Assembly: GCA_942159475.1 (NCBI GenBank)
Contig: OW804096.1
Span: 38,811,744-38,875,743 of the forward strand
Reading direction: 5' to 3'
Origin: Sthenelais limicola
Lineage: Eukaryota > Annelida > Polychaeta > Phyllodocida > Sigalionidae
DNA length: 64,000 nucleotides
Positions within the stretch are counted from its first letter, which is position 1. Each line of letters opens with the position of its first letter. Below the pieces are notes generated by a model. That model saw only the letters and a program-made list of their open reading frames with translations, was not told the DNA's origin and did not search any database. The translations under genes and the position numbers were made by a program. Of the stretch, positions 24,029-36,307 are shown in pieces.

Positions 24029-24240
24029 CTATATGATGTGTCTCAGGAAAATGAGTCACAAGTTACAAAAGTGATGTTATTCAAAGTGATTAAATCATCA
24101 GATTTCTTTGTTGGAATATTCTCATTTTTGGAGTGCCTTGCGCTAATGATCATAGCAATATCTGTACCAAATTTCAGGACAGTGTTTTAAATATATCTTT
24201 GATGTATCCTTGCATTCTTGTCAAAGAATAGTTACAAGAA
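24029..24240. mobile_element. Family-A MITE half copy nested in the 1.93-kb element
   Basis: It starts TATGATGTGTCTCAGGAAAA then TGAGTCACAAGTTACAAAAG and runs through TTCTCATTTTTGGAGTGCC and GTACCAAATTTCAGGACAG. Confidence 0.75.
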
Positions 24241-24425
24241 TTATGTTGTATCCTGTGATGTCCATACCTCTTCCATGCAATGTATCATAATCACTCATCA
24301 CATAAAATGTATGGATCAATTTTTTGAATTTTGTTATTGAAGGCTACCTGAGGACCTGTTTCTTAAAACTAAGCAGGATATAAACATCAGAAACAAATTA
24401 TTTCTTGAGTACAAGGATTCAAATA

Positions 24426-24486
24426 GGGGCGACGTTTTTACACTGCCAAGTCATATATTGAGTGAAAACTGTAAAAACGTCGCCCT
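24426..24486. repeat. Inverted pair of the CGACGTTTTT motif
   Basis: GGGCGACGTTTTTAC ending near 24441 and GTAAAAACGTCGCCC starting 24471: 15-bp arms around a ~29-base spacer. Confidence 0.9.
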
Positions 24487-24640
24487 ACCTAAAGTCTAAA
24501 TAACTCACTTTTTGGAATCTTAACAGTTTCTGGAGATCGTTTCCCACTAAGTCTAAGATGATATAATGGTAAATAAGTGGAAAAAGATTTAATTTGGTCA
24601 ATATTTAGCTCATATTCTTATGTAAAAACGTCCTCATACT

Positions 24641-24678
24641 GTGGAAAAAACGTCGCCCAGTGGCGACGTTTTTTCCAC
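24641..24678. repeat. Perfect 17-bp hairpin of the CGACGTTTTT motif
   Basis: GTGGAAAAAACGTCGCC, loop CAGT, then the exact reverse complement. Confidence 0.92.
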
Positions 24679-25210
24679 TGATTATTATGATCAGAGTCAC
24701 CTAAGGTCTGAGAATATTCCAATGGTGGTATACATGTGTCTGCCAACCTATGCTTATGAAATCACACTTCTTAGACAAAATTAATTTAATTATTTTAGAA
24801 AGCACAGCTATTTCATCTGGCGACGTTTTTACACCTCAATTTAGCCATTTTCACATTAACTGACTTCGGAGCAAAAATTCTGCAGTTATATTCAAACTTA
24901 ATACATCATTTTATTCGGTTTACAGCCCTCCATTCTATGGCACAAATTGTATTTATGCATATTGATTCAGCTATATTTTTTCCCAACATAACTGTGAGTT
25001 TGGTAGTGATTATTGGGGTCTTTTCCTTGATTTGATAGTACATAATTAAAAAAATATACATCACAGATACACAAAAGTATATATTTTCATAATGCTTATA
25101 CCAAGACGGATTTAGCTAATCAATTCCTATGTATTTAAGATCAATATCGACCAAGATATTGACCAATATATGGAAAAAATGGGGGGTTGCACTACTTTCG
25201 TGAGAATGGG

Positions 25211-25244
<34 letters not shown>

Positions 25245-25245
<1 letters not shown>

Positions 25246-25530
25246 TATGAGATGTGTTCCAGGAAAATGAGTCACAAGTCGCACAATTGATATTTTTCAA
25301 AGTGTTTTACCCACAAGATCTCTGTTTACGATCGTTCTGATTTTGTTGGTATTTATTGCGTTAGGTCATATAAATACAGGTACACAATATCATGACAGTG
25401 TATTTACTATTTTCCTGCATTCCTAAGATCATCCTACAGAGTATATTTGGCTACTTTACTCGTGATTGTCCACCCAGAAATACTGCAAACTTTATTTTCA
25501 AAAATAAAATAAAAACCATAAAATATACGA
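25245..25530. mobile_element. Family-A MITE, half copy
   Basis: Left end GAGATGTGTTCCAGGAAAAT then GAGTCACAAGTCGCACAATT; interior blocks TTTTACCCACAAGATCTCTG and ATTGTCCACCCAGAAATACT. It adjoins the (AT)n next to the 1.93-kb element. Confidence 0.78.
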
Positions 25531-27165
25531 ATATTTATGAGATTATCTCGCTTTTTTCTGTTTTCTGATGTATCCGAATCAGTTTGCTATTGCTTAGGCT
25601 GGTCTATGGCCCAGGAACAAGAGCGAGGTCTCTGCCTAAGCTGTTGTTTCGGGGCCGATAGACCAGCTGAAGCAACGCAACCTCATGATCTAATGCCTTT
25701 AGTCGTCATTTGTTGGGATGTTACTGTCATTTGCAACACGTTATAAAGGATTTCGAAGCAAAATGAACCAATGGAAAGTCATGAACTTGCATTTTTGAGC
25801 CGTAAATATTTTTGTATACTTCCGTTGATGTAAGCTGTCAGCCCGGAAGCTGATGTCCAATACTAGTAGGACTGGTCTGTAGGCTTACAACTAACCTTGC
25901 AATCCCAACAAATGGCGACTAACATCATCCAATAGGGGAGTTGCATGTGCCACTGCGCATGTCTGTCCCAGTGCATCCTGGGATAGATTCTGTCCAGAAA
26001 GTGTAGACCGCTTGAAAGGATTGTTATTTTAATTACATTTCTCAAGATCTGTACGCCTATTATTGTTTTTATAGATACAAATGAAGCATCGTCACGAAAA
26101 CGGCCCTCGCAAACCAACCGGGAATCCCGATTACTAAACTATTTCTAGCTGCTTGCTGGCATGGCTTTGACCGTTCTCGCCTCCAGACGTTTTGTTTTGA
26201 GTTTGTCTGCTCAGGTTGTATGGGTTCAACCAACCCAACGACCAGCAGACACTAAGATTTTAGCAGAAAAATCTATATTTCATTACCTTTTTAATGGAAT
26301 AATCGTGGAGTTTCTACCTTGAATATGACAGCCAAATTCCGTCATTGTTTTTCTCCTGGACATGCAAGGGGGTTTTCTCGCTATGACGTCATAGCCATAG
26401 ATCATGTGATAGCTCTTGGCTGTTCGATACTCCTTCCCTATCGCTGTCCCATCAACCTTATACCTTCCCCTGTAGTTGTTTTCTTATTTTGTTATGGTTG
26501 ACTGCACTCGCTTTGAATCTACGGTAAGTGATAACCAGTTATCGATAAGCGATAACTTTGTATTTTATCAGTAAATGACACATGTTCCCATTTGGACCTT
26601 GCTACCCTTGACTCATTCTAGCTTCTGGGATCGGTTAGAAAGTTCCGTAAAAAAAAAATGCCTGAGAAAAGCTCTTCGGAAGACAGTCTTGGTACAAAGG
26701 CGTTCCGGTCTTCGGTCACGTGTTTCGATAAGCATAGCAAAAGCTATCCTTACGGATAGCGGTTGGGCATACACATCTGACATACACATATTTGGCAACC
26801 TTTTTATCGAAAATTGCAAGAATGTTTTCACCAATATCATAGCTTTTATAAATGATCTATGAAAACCAAATGCATGATGGGAAATAGCATATGTAACATG
26901 AAACATGTATGACACATGGATAATAACATTGGATCAATGATGAATATTCCATGCTGAACATGGCATGTTTTCTATATATTTTACACTGTACCATTAGTCC
27001 CATAATTCCATGCGACTCAATATCCAAAATGGCGGCTTTGCAAATGCCCAATTCGCTATAACTATGCAGCTGAGAAATCTATGTAGATGAGAGGCAATAT
27101 TTTCATCTACCCAAATGGAGGCACAGTCTGTATAGTACACTAATAGTTGCTCCCGCAGGAAAACC
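25531..27165. other. Intergenic DNA, no firm gene
   Basis: 25598-25675 is an imperfect hairpin (GCTGGTCTAT / ATAGACCAGC arms). 26380-26395 is a perfect 16-bp palindrome around a full TGACGTCA. An ATG near 26658 opens 34 codons (MPEKSSSEDSLGTKAF...) with protein-like composition but no splice site or homology. 27005-27025 has a CAAAATGGCGGC (YY1-like) motif. None of this suffices to call a gene. Confidence 0.35.
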
Positions 27166-27680
27166 ATTGTAAGGTTATATGAAACAAACACTTGTTGCCC
27201 CTGTTGCATAACAATCTGTGAGTAGCTCTTTCAGCGTTAATATTGAGATTATTATGCAACGGGGGCATTGTATTGCTGACGGTCAATGGGCTGGTAGGTC
27301 ACTAAGCGAAATATACTATGCAACATAATGGTTGTGCATACTGTCCAGGATGATTGTATTGTATTGGTCCTATCATCCTTCATCATTTTTTCTAAATATT
27401 AAATACTTGGTTCAAATTGTAAAATAGAATATCTTGCTGCTCTGAAATAATTGTTAACTAGGTCAGGGCATAACGAAAACCACAAATGTAATTAATTTTT
27501 TTGTGAGAGTGTAACTGTCTGATTAATCCAGAATAAAATTGTGTCCCCCCAAAAATTGATATTGTAAGGTTATATGAAACAAACAAGCATTGTACTGCCT
27601 AAGGTCAATGCACTGCTAGGATAGACACTAAGCGAAATATATTATGCAACATAATAGTTGTCCATACTTTACAGGTTGAT
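27166..27680. repeat. Direct duplication (~120 bp) 27166-27355 / 27563-27680
   Basis: AAGGTTATATGAAACAAACA and CACTAAGCGAAATATA(C/T)TATG then CAACATAAT(G/A)GTTGT occur in both, in the same order and orientation. The first copy is interrupted by the mini-MITE at 27196-27267. Confidence 0.85.
27196..27267. mobile_element. 72-bp mini-MITE with TTGT target-site duplication
   Basis: Ends TGCCCCTGTTGCATAACAA and TTATTATGCAACGGGGGCA are inverted (20 of 22 outer positions match). TTGT flanks it on both sides (27192-27195, 27268-27271). The paralogue at 27563-27680 lacks it, so it shows an empty site. Confidence 0.85.
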
Positions 27681-28635
27681 TGAAGCCACAGTAACACAGA
27701 GAGGACGAATTGTCACAATTTACTTCCTACTGAGCCTAATGTTTTTCATGGTTTCTCAAAATTATTCAAGCCTCTACAACCCGGTGAGATTGAATTATCA
27801 CAATTTACATCATCATACTGAGCATGAATTTGTGCAGTTTGAGTGAATCGAAATGATGTTTTTATATATATCGTGCAGTATAAAATTGCAGGATAAATAT
27901 GAAAGGTAAGGTTCGTGTTTGTTCTGCTAAGCAGAGTGTTAAGCCATTTCTCATGTAATGTATGTTACTGGAATAAGAACTACTATAATTTATGCATAAT
28001 ATGTAGAGAAAGGTACCAGGTTTCCACACAAAAACAAAGACAGGGATTCCAGAGAAAACAATTCAATATTTCAATCCCCATGCAGTCCATTATACGCTTT
28101 CTGATATGAAAAGAAACAAATGCTTTAAGCCACACTGAGCCGATTATTCTGACAGCGGAGAGTCGGAGGAGAAACATAGGGCAGTCAGGCCAGCCAGCGG
28201 AATGCCTTCCATCATGATTGAATCAAATTGGCTCAAGATTACAGAAGGTGAGTTTCCAAAAATATAATCGGAATGCCTTAAAATATAAAAAAGAACGTAA
28301 AAAAAAGTAATAAAAAAGTACAATGAAAATCGTGTGAAATGGAAAAGATGAAGGAGGAATAAATTGAAGAAGCGTCCAAAAGTAAAATGATTGATAACGA
28401 AATAGCTTGCCATGGTCGGTATTCCCATAGAGAATAATGTTATAAATAATGATGATATATCTCCTGAAAACCGTGCTTACATACTCATAATCTTTCCCTT
28501 GAGATATGTACTGTGTCGTTAGACATCAGCATCATTATTATTATTCATTTATTTAAAATATGTATTGTTTTTTGGATCAGGAAAGTTTACTGCACATGCA
28601 ACGCACAGGTAGGGGCCCTTTGCAGAATAACTCCT
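27681..28635. other. Intergenic DNA
   Basis: No gene, RNA or repeat recognised. Confidence 0.4.
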
Positions 28636-28800
28636 TGCTTAAAGCTGCACTCTCAGTTAACGTCGGCAAAAAATCTAAATAATTTTCTACTTTCTCTTTC
28701 ATTCTTTTCCAACCCATCTAAAAGTCAGTTGAACGAAATTTTGGAGGAATCTGTCAAGTTGTTTATTGCTACAGGGCTTCCTTATTTATATAATAACTAG
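28636..28800. mobile_element. Family-B element, left portion
   Basis: It starts TTAAAGCTGCACTCTCAGTT then AACGTCGGCAAAAAATC and contains TTTTCCAACCCATCTAAAAG and GCTACAGGGCTTCCTT. The right part is missing. Confidence 0.7.
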
Positions 28801-28915
28801 ATGCCCCTCGTTTTAAAACGTAGTTATTCTGTTTAAATATAGTTTCTATCCTTTCCCCAGGCACCCCTTTCCGTCTCCACCCCTCTTCCAACACCCCTCC
28901 CCTTCCCCCACACCA

Positions 28916-29182
28916 CGGTCCCGGGTATGACCATGAAGTGCCTTTCTGTCTCTTTTTCTGTCTCTCTCGCCCTTCTTCTCTATCTCCGTTTCCTGGGCAT
29001 GATCATAAACTGCCTCCCTCTCAGCTCTCCCGCCCTTGATATAACCATATTAAATGTGTTGATAAGGGCGTAAAGCAACCAATCCCACTCACTCACTCCC
29101 TCTCAGCTCTCCCGCCCTTGATATAACCATATTAAATGTGTTGATAAGGGCGTAAACCAACCAATCTCACTCACTCACTTCC
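28916..29182 (+). repeat. Short retroposon with duplicated CACT-repeat tail
   Basis: CCCGGGTATGACCATGAAGT, a TCTCTC-rich middle, then CCTTGATATAACCATATTAA and GTGTTGATAAGGGCGTAAA before (CACT)n. The last ~78 bases are repeated in tandem. A full relative with a clear target-site duplication lies at 52947-53134. The tail resembles 3' ends of invertebrate SINE/LINE retroposons. Confidence 0.7.
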
Positions 29183-31933
29183 CCCACACCAACCCAAGAG
29201 AGAGAAACACTGCGCACGGGCACACTCTGTGACTGGACGCATCGGCGCTTGTGGCATAGCACAGCTATGCCTGCATGTTACATAATCATTCAGAAAAATC
29301 ACCCTGCGCACCTGGGGGGCTATTTTACAGTCTAGAAAAACCATCACAATCACCCAATTACCTATATTTTCCCATTCCACGGGAGAAAAGAACTACGGAT
29401 TTGTCATCCTTATCATGTTAGCTAGCCAAAATATCTGGGTCAATCGGGTCTTTACTGAACTTTAAATGCACATACCCTCACTTTCCAAGGCATATCTCTC
29501 TAAAGTTACGTAGCCCTGCTCTTGCAAAGTTATCCCTCTTGCACGCTCGGCTTGCCTCCCGCACTGTGAGCCAATCACAATACGTCAAACATAGCTCTCT
29601 GACTCTGGAGTGCCACGCCATTGCCGTATTATCGGCAATGGTGTGCACATGGATTTAAAGCTAAAAACCAAAGTGATTTTGATGCGTCGGGAGATGCGAT
29701 GGGGGAGAGGGAAGCAGGTAAGGTGTTGACAGTGGTAATCTAACAGTGGGTCGAAGCATGTGTGATGTTCTGAATGGAATAGCATTGGAATAGCTTAAGA
29801 ATTACTTCCTTTAACAATTATTTTCGGGAAGACAATATCCAGGTAACCTCACTTGAGATCTATATATAAGCCATCCCGATATTTAGAGCCCTGTACATAC
29901 ATACAGTAAGTAAAAAGCCTTTCATAACTTTGTGCAGAGCCTTGAATGTTGTAAATCCACAATCAATATAGTGTGGATAATAATGGTAATAGATTTCTAT
30001 TTCCATATCATAATTACAAATCTACTTCAGCTAGAAGGAATATATAATAATTATATTCCTACCTAAGCCAGGAAAAATAACTTAGCAAGTAACATTTTAC
30101 AAATGGATCTCTTATGCAACCAGCCTTTGATTTCCAAGTAGTGAAATTCTTCTTTTTATTTGTGAGAGACCGAAATACAGGGCTCTTGTTTACAGTTGGA
30201 CATCTTTTATCTGTTTTATCCCTATATTACTTGCATTGATGACAATGTTTAGTAATTTTGAAACTGGATCTGAAAATCATACTGTAATTGTTAAGAACAT
30301 TTAATAAAAGGAGTTGTTGGGGCTCCACTGAAACTGAAAACCTAAAAAAAAATAAGTTCACCATTGATTTTGAAAACATTTACTTATTTCGAAGCTGTCT
30401 GGTATTGTCCCATTTTATTTCTCAACTTTCTAAACTACAACGTAACTTGAGAGCGAAAAAAGACTAACTTTTTAATAAACGGGGAATTCTCAGAATTCTC
30501 GATACTTATCCAGCATCTGCATATATATTTCTTTTAATTCAATATATTTATACAGCCAATACTTATGTTAGAAGGATTTTATGTTAAAAGGCTCACAGGA
30601 ACTAACATGTAGTAGTATCCATGATCTTACGCCAGGGGCTGTTGTTAGTGCAGTGTTAATAATTACATAGAAAGGTAGAAAGGAGGGGTTACATGAGTGA
30701 CAGATACTGGTTAGAGAAGAAAGTTAATAAATGTTCCAAAAAATGATAAGTTATGGTGAAAACAATAAGATAATTTGTCCAAGTCAGTCTAGTTATTGTA
30801 GTAGGTCAATTTATGTGAGCCAGGGATATTTCCATCAATCACAGTGTGCTGAAGTTTGTCTGGACATCCACCCCCTTCGTTGTAGTTAGGTGTGCTTTGG
30901 TTTTCTGCCTGAATTCTTTATAAGATTAAAGTTTTGAGGTTGTCAGGGAGTTCGATTCATGTCGGGTAGTTTAATATCGATAGCACTACACGCTAAGTTA
31001 ATTCTGCTAAATTGAGCGTAAATATGACAAGATAGTAAGTATTTCTTAATATAATATTCACAGTGTTAATTCAAAAGATCTCTTGGGGTATAGTGAAATG
31101 TATTTTGAAATTCATTTTTGCCTTAAATGTGGGTTATTGAGGGGATTATTAGAGACAAATTTCACATTTTCTAAAGACCTAACCCCCAACACTATTTGCG
31201 TTAACTCCATTTCCTTCACAGCCATTATACACAAACTCATGTCCCCTCAAAAGTATCAGAGTCTCAATTTCCTGAATCACAAAATATTAAAAAAACCAAC
31301 GAGATTACTTGCCTTGTAAAATGTAAAACATTTATTTCCCTGTGCAAATGTTCAACAAATACATTCTGCCCTGGCAAATGACAAGTTAACAGATGACACA
31401 ATCAATTATCTTACTAAATGAGTTATAGCGTCATGATGAGAATCCATTTCCCTTTCATCACCTAAACCAGCCATGTGTTATAAAGTCTTTCTGCAGTAAT
31501 TTGACTCAATTAACTGATGGACGCGATTACAATTGCTACAAGGCCTCTATGGCATGGATTTCCAACTTCTTCCTCTTTATTTTCTCGCCCTTGCATCCAC
31601 CTATTACTACTGCATCTTCAGTTAAGCTGCATTGTCAGCCATTGCGAGAAACACAACATTTCCAAAATTAATGTACATGTACTCATTCAAATTCAGATGA
31701 GTAATTACATTGAAGGACATAATGTGGTTATTATACAGTTACAATACCAACTGACATATCAGATACACAATAATTAATCAAAGATCATCATTCAAACATT
31801 GGAGCCGAAACATATTCGGTGAAGAACGTGGCTAGAAATACTTAATGTCATAAGCACTTTTTGGCGCAGCAGTAGGCTAATTTATTTATCATAATATTTT
31901 GTCTAAATATACCATAATAAATTTCCGGGTGTT
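29183..31933. other. Intergenic DNA
   Basis: No gene recognised; the short open frames here look random. Confidence 0.4.
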
Positions 31934-32285
31934 TCAAAATGGTGCAAGAAGTTGTTGAGTGTACTTTCTAAATGTTATTTTGTCCTCGATCCTGTGAGCG
32001 ACAGGTTTCAGCAAATTACATCTAGTCTGACATTTGTAAATGACAGAATTGATGACCTTGCTAGTTTTAGATGCTAAGACGATCAAATTTCTCTTACCAC
32101 CAGCGTGGCGGCGTGTAGGTAGTTTTCTATTGTCTAAATTCAAATGATTCTCAGCTAAATGATAGGCCATGTCAAGGATGTGTTTATCCCTTCTCAGTTG
32201 CAATGGACAGATATTCAGGGTCTTATGCTCATAATCGACATTATCATACTTAGATTTATTAAAAATTATTCTTAGTGCTAAATAT
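31934..32285 (-). pseudogene. LINE ORF2 C-terminal fragment
   Basis: On the minus strand the frame reads LALRIIFNKSKYDNVDY, then ...TLNICPLQLRRDKHILDMAY, then ...KRNLIVLASKTSKVINSVIY to a stop at 31934. This is the post-polymerase C-terminal region of CR1/Jockey-like ORF2 (RALRIIF...; LNILPLxxRR; R...SxxY). It is 5'-truncated and without catalytic motifs. Confidence 0.75.
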
Positions 32286-32830
32286 CAAGAATCAATCAAT
32301 TATGCCGCTGTTATTATATTTATATGAATATAACAATTTGGAAAAAAAAGGCCACCAGTAATCACAAAATGGTGAAGCCACCACAGTAAAAGGACCTCTG
32401 CGGGTCTCCTAAATTTAAATATATATATATATTGTATTTTTATTCTGAATTAAAATTACATCATTCCAGAATGGGATGCCTGCCTCTCAATTGAGGTCTT
32501 CCACGCGGATCCCTTGCTTATTTACCAGTTGTTAAACATGATATGGCGATGCAAAATGAGTTACAGATGAAATACCTTAATACATGAATTAATATCCCGG
32601 CTCATGTCAAAATTTCATTAATTAATATTGACGATTGTTCATTTCAATTACCGACTTTATAGTTCGTATAGAATGTCAATGTCTTGTCGGGTTTACTAAT
32701 ATTACTGACGAGCAGTTTAGTATTAATATACTGAGCCTATCCCCCCCATCTAAATATAACAACAACAGTATAACAGTATACAATGTTCAGTGCACAGCTT
32801 GCACAACTTGATATTCAATCAAATAAATAT
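32286..32830. other. Intergenic DNA with AT microsatellite
   Basis: An (AT)n tract lies near 32420-32433. No gene recognised. Confidence 0.4.
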
Positions 32831-33955
32831 TAATAATAAATCATAATTATAATTATAATTATAATTATAACTTGTCAATTATAAATTATAAATTATCGAT
32901 GTATCGATCTTAATATAAGGTCTTGCATGCCTTTCATAACAATGTTAGTTTACCTGTCTGGTAATCCTACATTCTCTACTATCTATCTCAATTATTAATT
33001 ACAATTTCATCTTCTACCGTGGATAGATACTCATCATTCTCAACTATATATGTTGTTTTTAGATATTGCTTAAATTTACTTATAGTATCCATATTTTGTA
33101 CTTCCGTCGAGACACTGTTCCAAAGATTTGTTAATACATACACATACAATCTTTTGAATAGTTCATTTTTTGGCAAAGGCACAATTAATTTTTTACCACC
33201 TGATAAACTTCTAAGGTTAATTTTCCTTCTATCTAAGTTTTCATCAACCCTTGTTCTTGTGAAGGCAAGTTCCAACAGATGGCTATTCCTCCTCGTCGAC
33301 AAGGATGGGAGGTTTAGCGTTTTATGGATTTCCTTCGTGTTAGACAATTTCGGGAGCTTTAAGATGATTTTAAGAGCCGAATTTTGTATGGTTTGTAGTT
33401 TTTGTAATTGTGCTTGCGATGAAGAACTGTAGAACAAGTCTCCATAGTCAAGAATAGGGAGGATCATTGTTTTATACAATAACAGGAGTGTGTGCCTGTC
33501 ACACACATTAAACAGTTTAGATAAAGCATGTATCTTTGACTTTACCGTGTACAATTTCTTACGTAGGAACACCTTAAAATCAACTCGCTCATCAATTTCC
33601 ATCCCAAGGAACTTATACTCAGCTACATTCTCTAGATTTTGACCCTCTATTTGATAGTTAACTGTATTCTTTATATCTTTCTTCGATCTTATGGTTAAAC
33701 TCTTACATTTTTTTATATTCAACGAAATCTTATTTATGGCACACCATTGAACAATATTGTTTAAATCAGTTTGCAAATCATCATTTTTACCACTCCCTAG
33801 CATTCTTTCTTTATACAAAACAGTGTCATCTGCAAACAACTGTATATAACTCTTCTGTACCACTTTATATAGATCGTTGATATAGACAATAAACAACACC
33901 GGCCCCAGACTAGTGCCTTGAGGTACTCCACATATTACTGGCTTTAGGGAGGACA
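32831..33955 (-). mobile_element. 5'-truncated LINE, second family, with intact 3' half of ORF2
   Basis: An uninterrupted minus-strand frame ends at 32988. It encodes LKPVICGVPQGTSLGPVLF (motif B), QLFADDTVLYK (catalytic Asp pair, near 33825-33842), KISLNIKKCKSL, EYKFLGMEID and a C-terminus with LYKTMILPILDYGDLFY and NLWNSVSTEVQNMDTISKFK. Motif A and the endonuclease are missing, so the insertion is 5'-truncated at about 33955; residues beyond that are host flank read in frame. A (TTATAA)-type repeat at 32840-32896 is the likely 3' tail. The open frame of over 300 codons suggests a young insertion. Confidence 0.88.
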
Positions 33956-34632
33956 AATTATGTGGACAATGGAGCAAATCCTCCAAGACTCCAAAATAAA
34001 TGCATATATATTCCATTTTTATATTTCGTTCGTTTCCCCCTGAACTCCTCCTGCTTCAGTGATTTCACTTATTATTGCTTCAAACTCTGAACTGGTCTAA
34101 ACATATGTATTAAGAGCAAGAAAATATTGATAATTTCAGTCCTATGAAAAATGTCAAGTAAGAGAGGTGCCTTAAGAAAGGCTCATAGGAGAGAAAAATG
34201 TCAAATCTGCTCTGTTAATGAAATTTCAAATTTCAATTGAAACAATGCGTCAATTTGATGAGAATGTACCTTTAACTCTCACTAAAAACATTTTGTGTAG
34301 ATTATATCCCGAATGAAATACTTTTCGTTTTCAGTGAAATCGATGAACTCCCTTTAATTCTTCATCAACAGAATAATATCCAACTATTGCATAATATACA
34401 ACTATTATGTATTCTGTTTCATCAGTATCTCCATTCGTCACCAACTTTTTTCAGAGAGTGAGAGGTTTTATGTAAAAGGGAAATGAAAATGTAAAAAGAG
34501 TAAAACATAAGATATAGTAAATAGGAGAAGATGAGTAAATAAAGATTATTGAGTGTGAGTTTACATAAATACCTCCAAACAGTAAACAAAATTAAAAAGA
34601 TGGAGCACTTCTTAGATAAGTGGAACTACAAT

Positions 34633-35227
34633 TTTAAAGTGTCAGTAAACCCCCAAATATTATGAGCAAATCCATTTACTTGCTATTATTGAAATGTAAC
34701 CACCCCGGTTTTACTTAATCCAAGTTATTATTTAGTGAGTTTTACCCATTTAAATGAGTGAAAACGTAGTTCCACATTTTAACACTCCATTCAAGGCACC
34801 ACTGTTTGCCTACGTCATAAAGGTGCACCAATCTAGAAATGTACATGCAATGAACATAATAAACAACTCTCATAATTGCTGCTAGAAAGAAGGAGGGTGT
34901 ACCAACCCAATTATTGACCTCTCATGACTGGTTCTTGAATAGGTATTAGCTGTATTGCATAACTGCTTCAATTGCTGTGAGATTGGGGGTGGAGGTAGGG
35001 ATATTATGTACATTTCTGGCGCGCCTCTATGACGTCACACAGCACTCTCAGTGCCCTCTTGTGCTAAACAGACCTTTTCAAGTAAGCTTTCTCAATTCGG
35101 GCCTGTAAGTGACTATAAGTTAGACATAAATGGAGGTAAAAAAATTGATACTTGGATGTTGTATTTATGGCGGCATGAAGTTTGTTGTCCTAAAAGTGAC
35201 TATGAACCCGTTTACTGACCCTTTAAA
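34633..35227. mobile_element. 595-bp TIR element (family E)
   Basis: Left end TTTAAAGTGTCAGTAAAC, right end GTTTACTGACCCTTTAAA: inverted with two mismatches. The interior has GCGCGCCTCTATGACGTCAC (a CRE) and no ORF. Confidence 0.65.
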
Positions 35228-35407
35228 CAAATCTGCTCTGTTGATGAAATACTTTTCAATTCAAATGAATAAAAGTCACTTACTATCGCTCACCAACTGG
35301 TAAATAAGTGATTTGGTAACCAAGTAAGTTGGAAACCGAGCGAGATGGGTCTTCCTCATCCCAGTCATCATCGTACAGAATTTGAATCTAAAGTTCATTT
35401 ATCATTT

Positions 35408-35803
35408 GTAATGTGTGACAGGAAAATGAGTCACAAGTCGCAAAGTAATGTATTTTGAGATACCATCTTACTTGAAAATATGAGATCAAGGGCATTTCAA
35501 TGATGGTAAACAGTATGACATCTAGTACATATTCATATATTCTAAGTTTGATATTTTTAATTTTGAAAACAAAGTTTGCAATATTTCTGGGTGGACAATT
35601 GCTAGTAAATTACTAGTTATACTCTATAAGATGACCTTATAAAGGCAGGAATATTACAGTCTTTAAATCTGGTAAATATATTCATGCTACAAACAGCGTT
35701 AAGCAACCCCAAAATTAAAATATTCCCACAAAGACATCTTCCGAACAAGGCACTTCGAAAAATATCAATTTTTGTGACTCATTTTCCTCAAACACATCAC
35801 ATT
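35408..35803. mobile_element. Family-A MITE, best full-length copy
   Basis: Left end GTAATGTGTGACAGGAAAAT then GAGTCACAAGTCGCAAAG; right end TTTTTGTGACTCATTTTCCT then CAAACACATCAC. About 395 bp, with all family landmarks (ATATGAGATCAAGG; GGTGGACAATTGCTAGTAAA; AGATGACCTTATAAAGGCAG; CATGCTACAAACAGCGTTAA; CAAAGACATCTT). Confidence 0.88.
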
Positions 35804-36215
35804 TAAAGCCAGGATGGAGGAATGAGAACTGACAGTTCCATTACACTCAGGAGAACAATGCTTCACAACTTGTGACAGATCTTGTCAAAAACTTTCCTCA
35901 TTGCCCAAATAAATCCCTTTCTTTCTTTGTTTTCCCCTCTCTCCATCTCATCACTTTGGTATCAAAGAATATGATATTTGGTATTTGGTGGGGACGGGTG
36001 GTATTTTTTATTTGTTTGGTTTATGTTACATGGGAAGTGACATCAGGTAATATGTATTATTTAAATTTACAATCCCAAAATGAAACGAATCAATGTTACA
36101 AATATATTCTTTTTATATCAAATGTATCAATAAGGTCTCTACCCTATGGGCACTGAGTGCAATGGAGTGCAATGGCGACTGCAATGGGAGTGCAATGGAG
36201 TGCAATGGAGTGCAA

Positions 36216-36307
36216 TGCAATGCCAGTGCAATAGAATTACACTCCTATTGCAGTCAAGTCTCTAGTTGAGTGCAATAGGAGTGTAATTCTATTGCACTGG
36301 CATTGCA
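36216..36307. repeat. Perfect 37-bp hairpin of GCAAT motifs
   Basis: Arms 36216-36252 and 36271-36307 are exact reverse complements, around an 18-base loop. Each arm holds several TGCAAT units. Confidence 0.92.

Larger units (their letters stand above)
23286..25213. mobile_element. 1.93-kb TIR element with internal GGGCGACGTTTTT array
   Basis: The ends are inverted: TGACCCATTCTCACGAAA at 23286 and TTTCGTGAGAATGGGTCA ending 25213; about 27 of the outer 30 bases match. Both sides abut (AT)n, so insertion into a TA repeat is likely. No ORF of note, so it is non-autonomous. Inside are at least eight copies of GGCGACGTTTTT(A/T) on both strands, two of them perfect hairpins (23830-23864 and 24641-24678). 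A family-A half copy is nested at 24029-24240. I cannot assign a superfamily. Confidence 0.8.

Noticed and set aside
23472..24834. CRISPR-like array from the repeated CGACGTTTTT motif
   Set aside because: Motifs occur on both strands with irregular spacing, form hairpins between copies and lie in an animal transposon; no uniform spacers or cas genes.
33019..33432. 137-codon plus-strand open frame
   Set aside because: Exact antisense shadow of the LINE reverse transcriptase on the minus strand.
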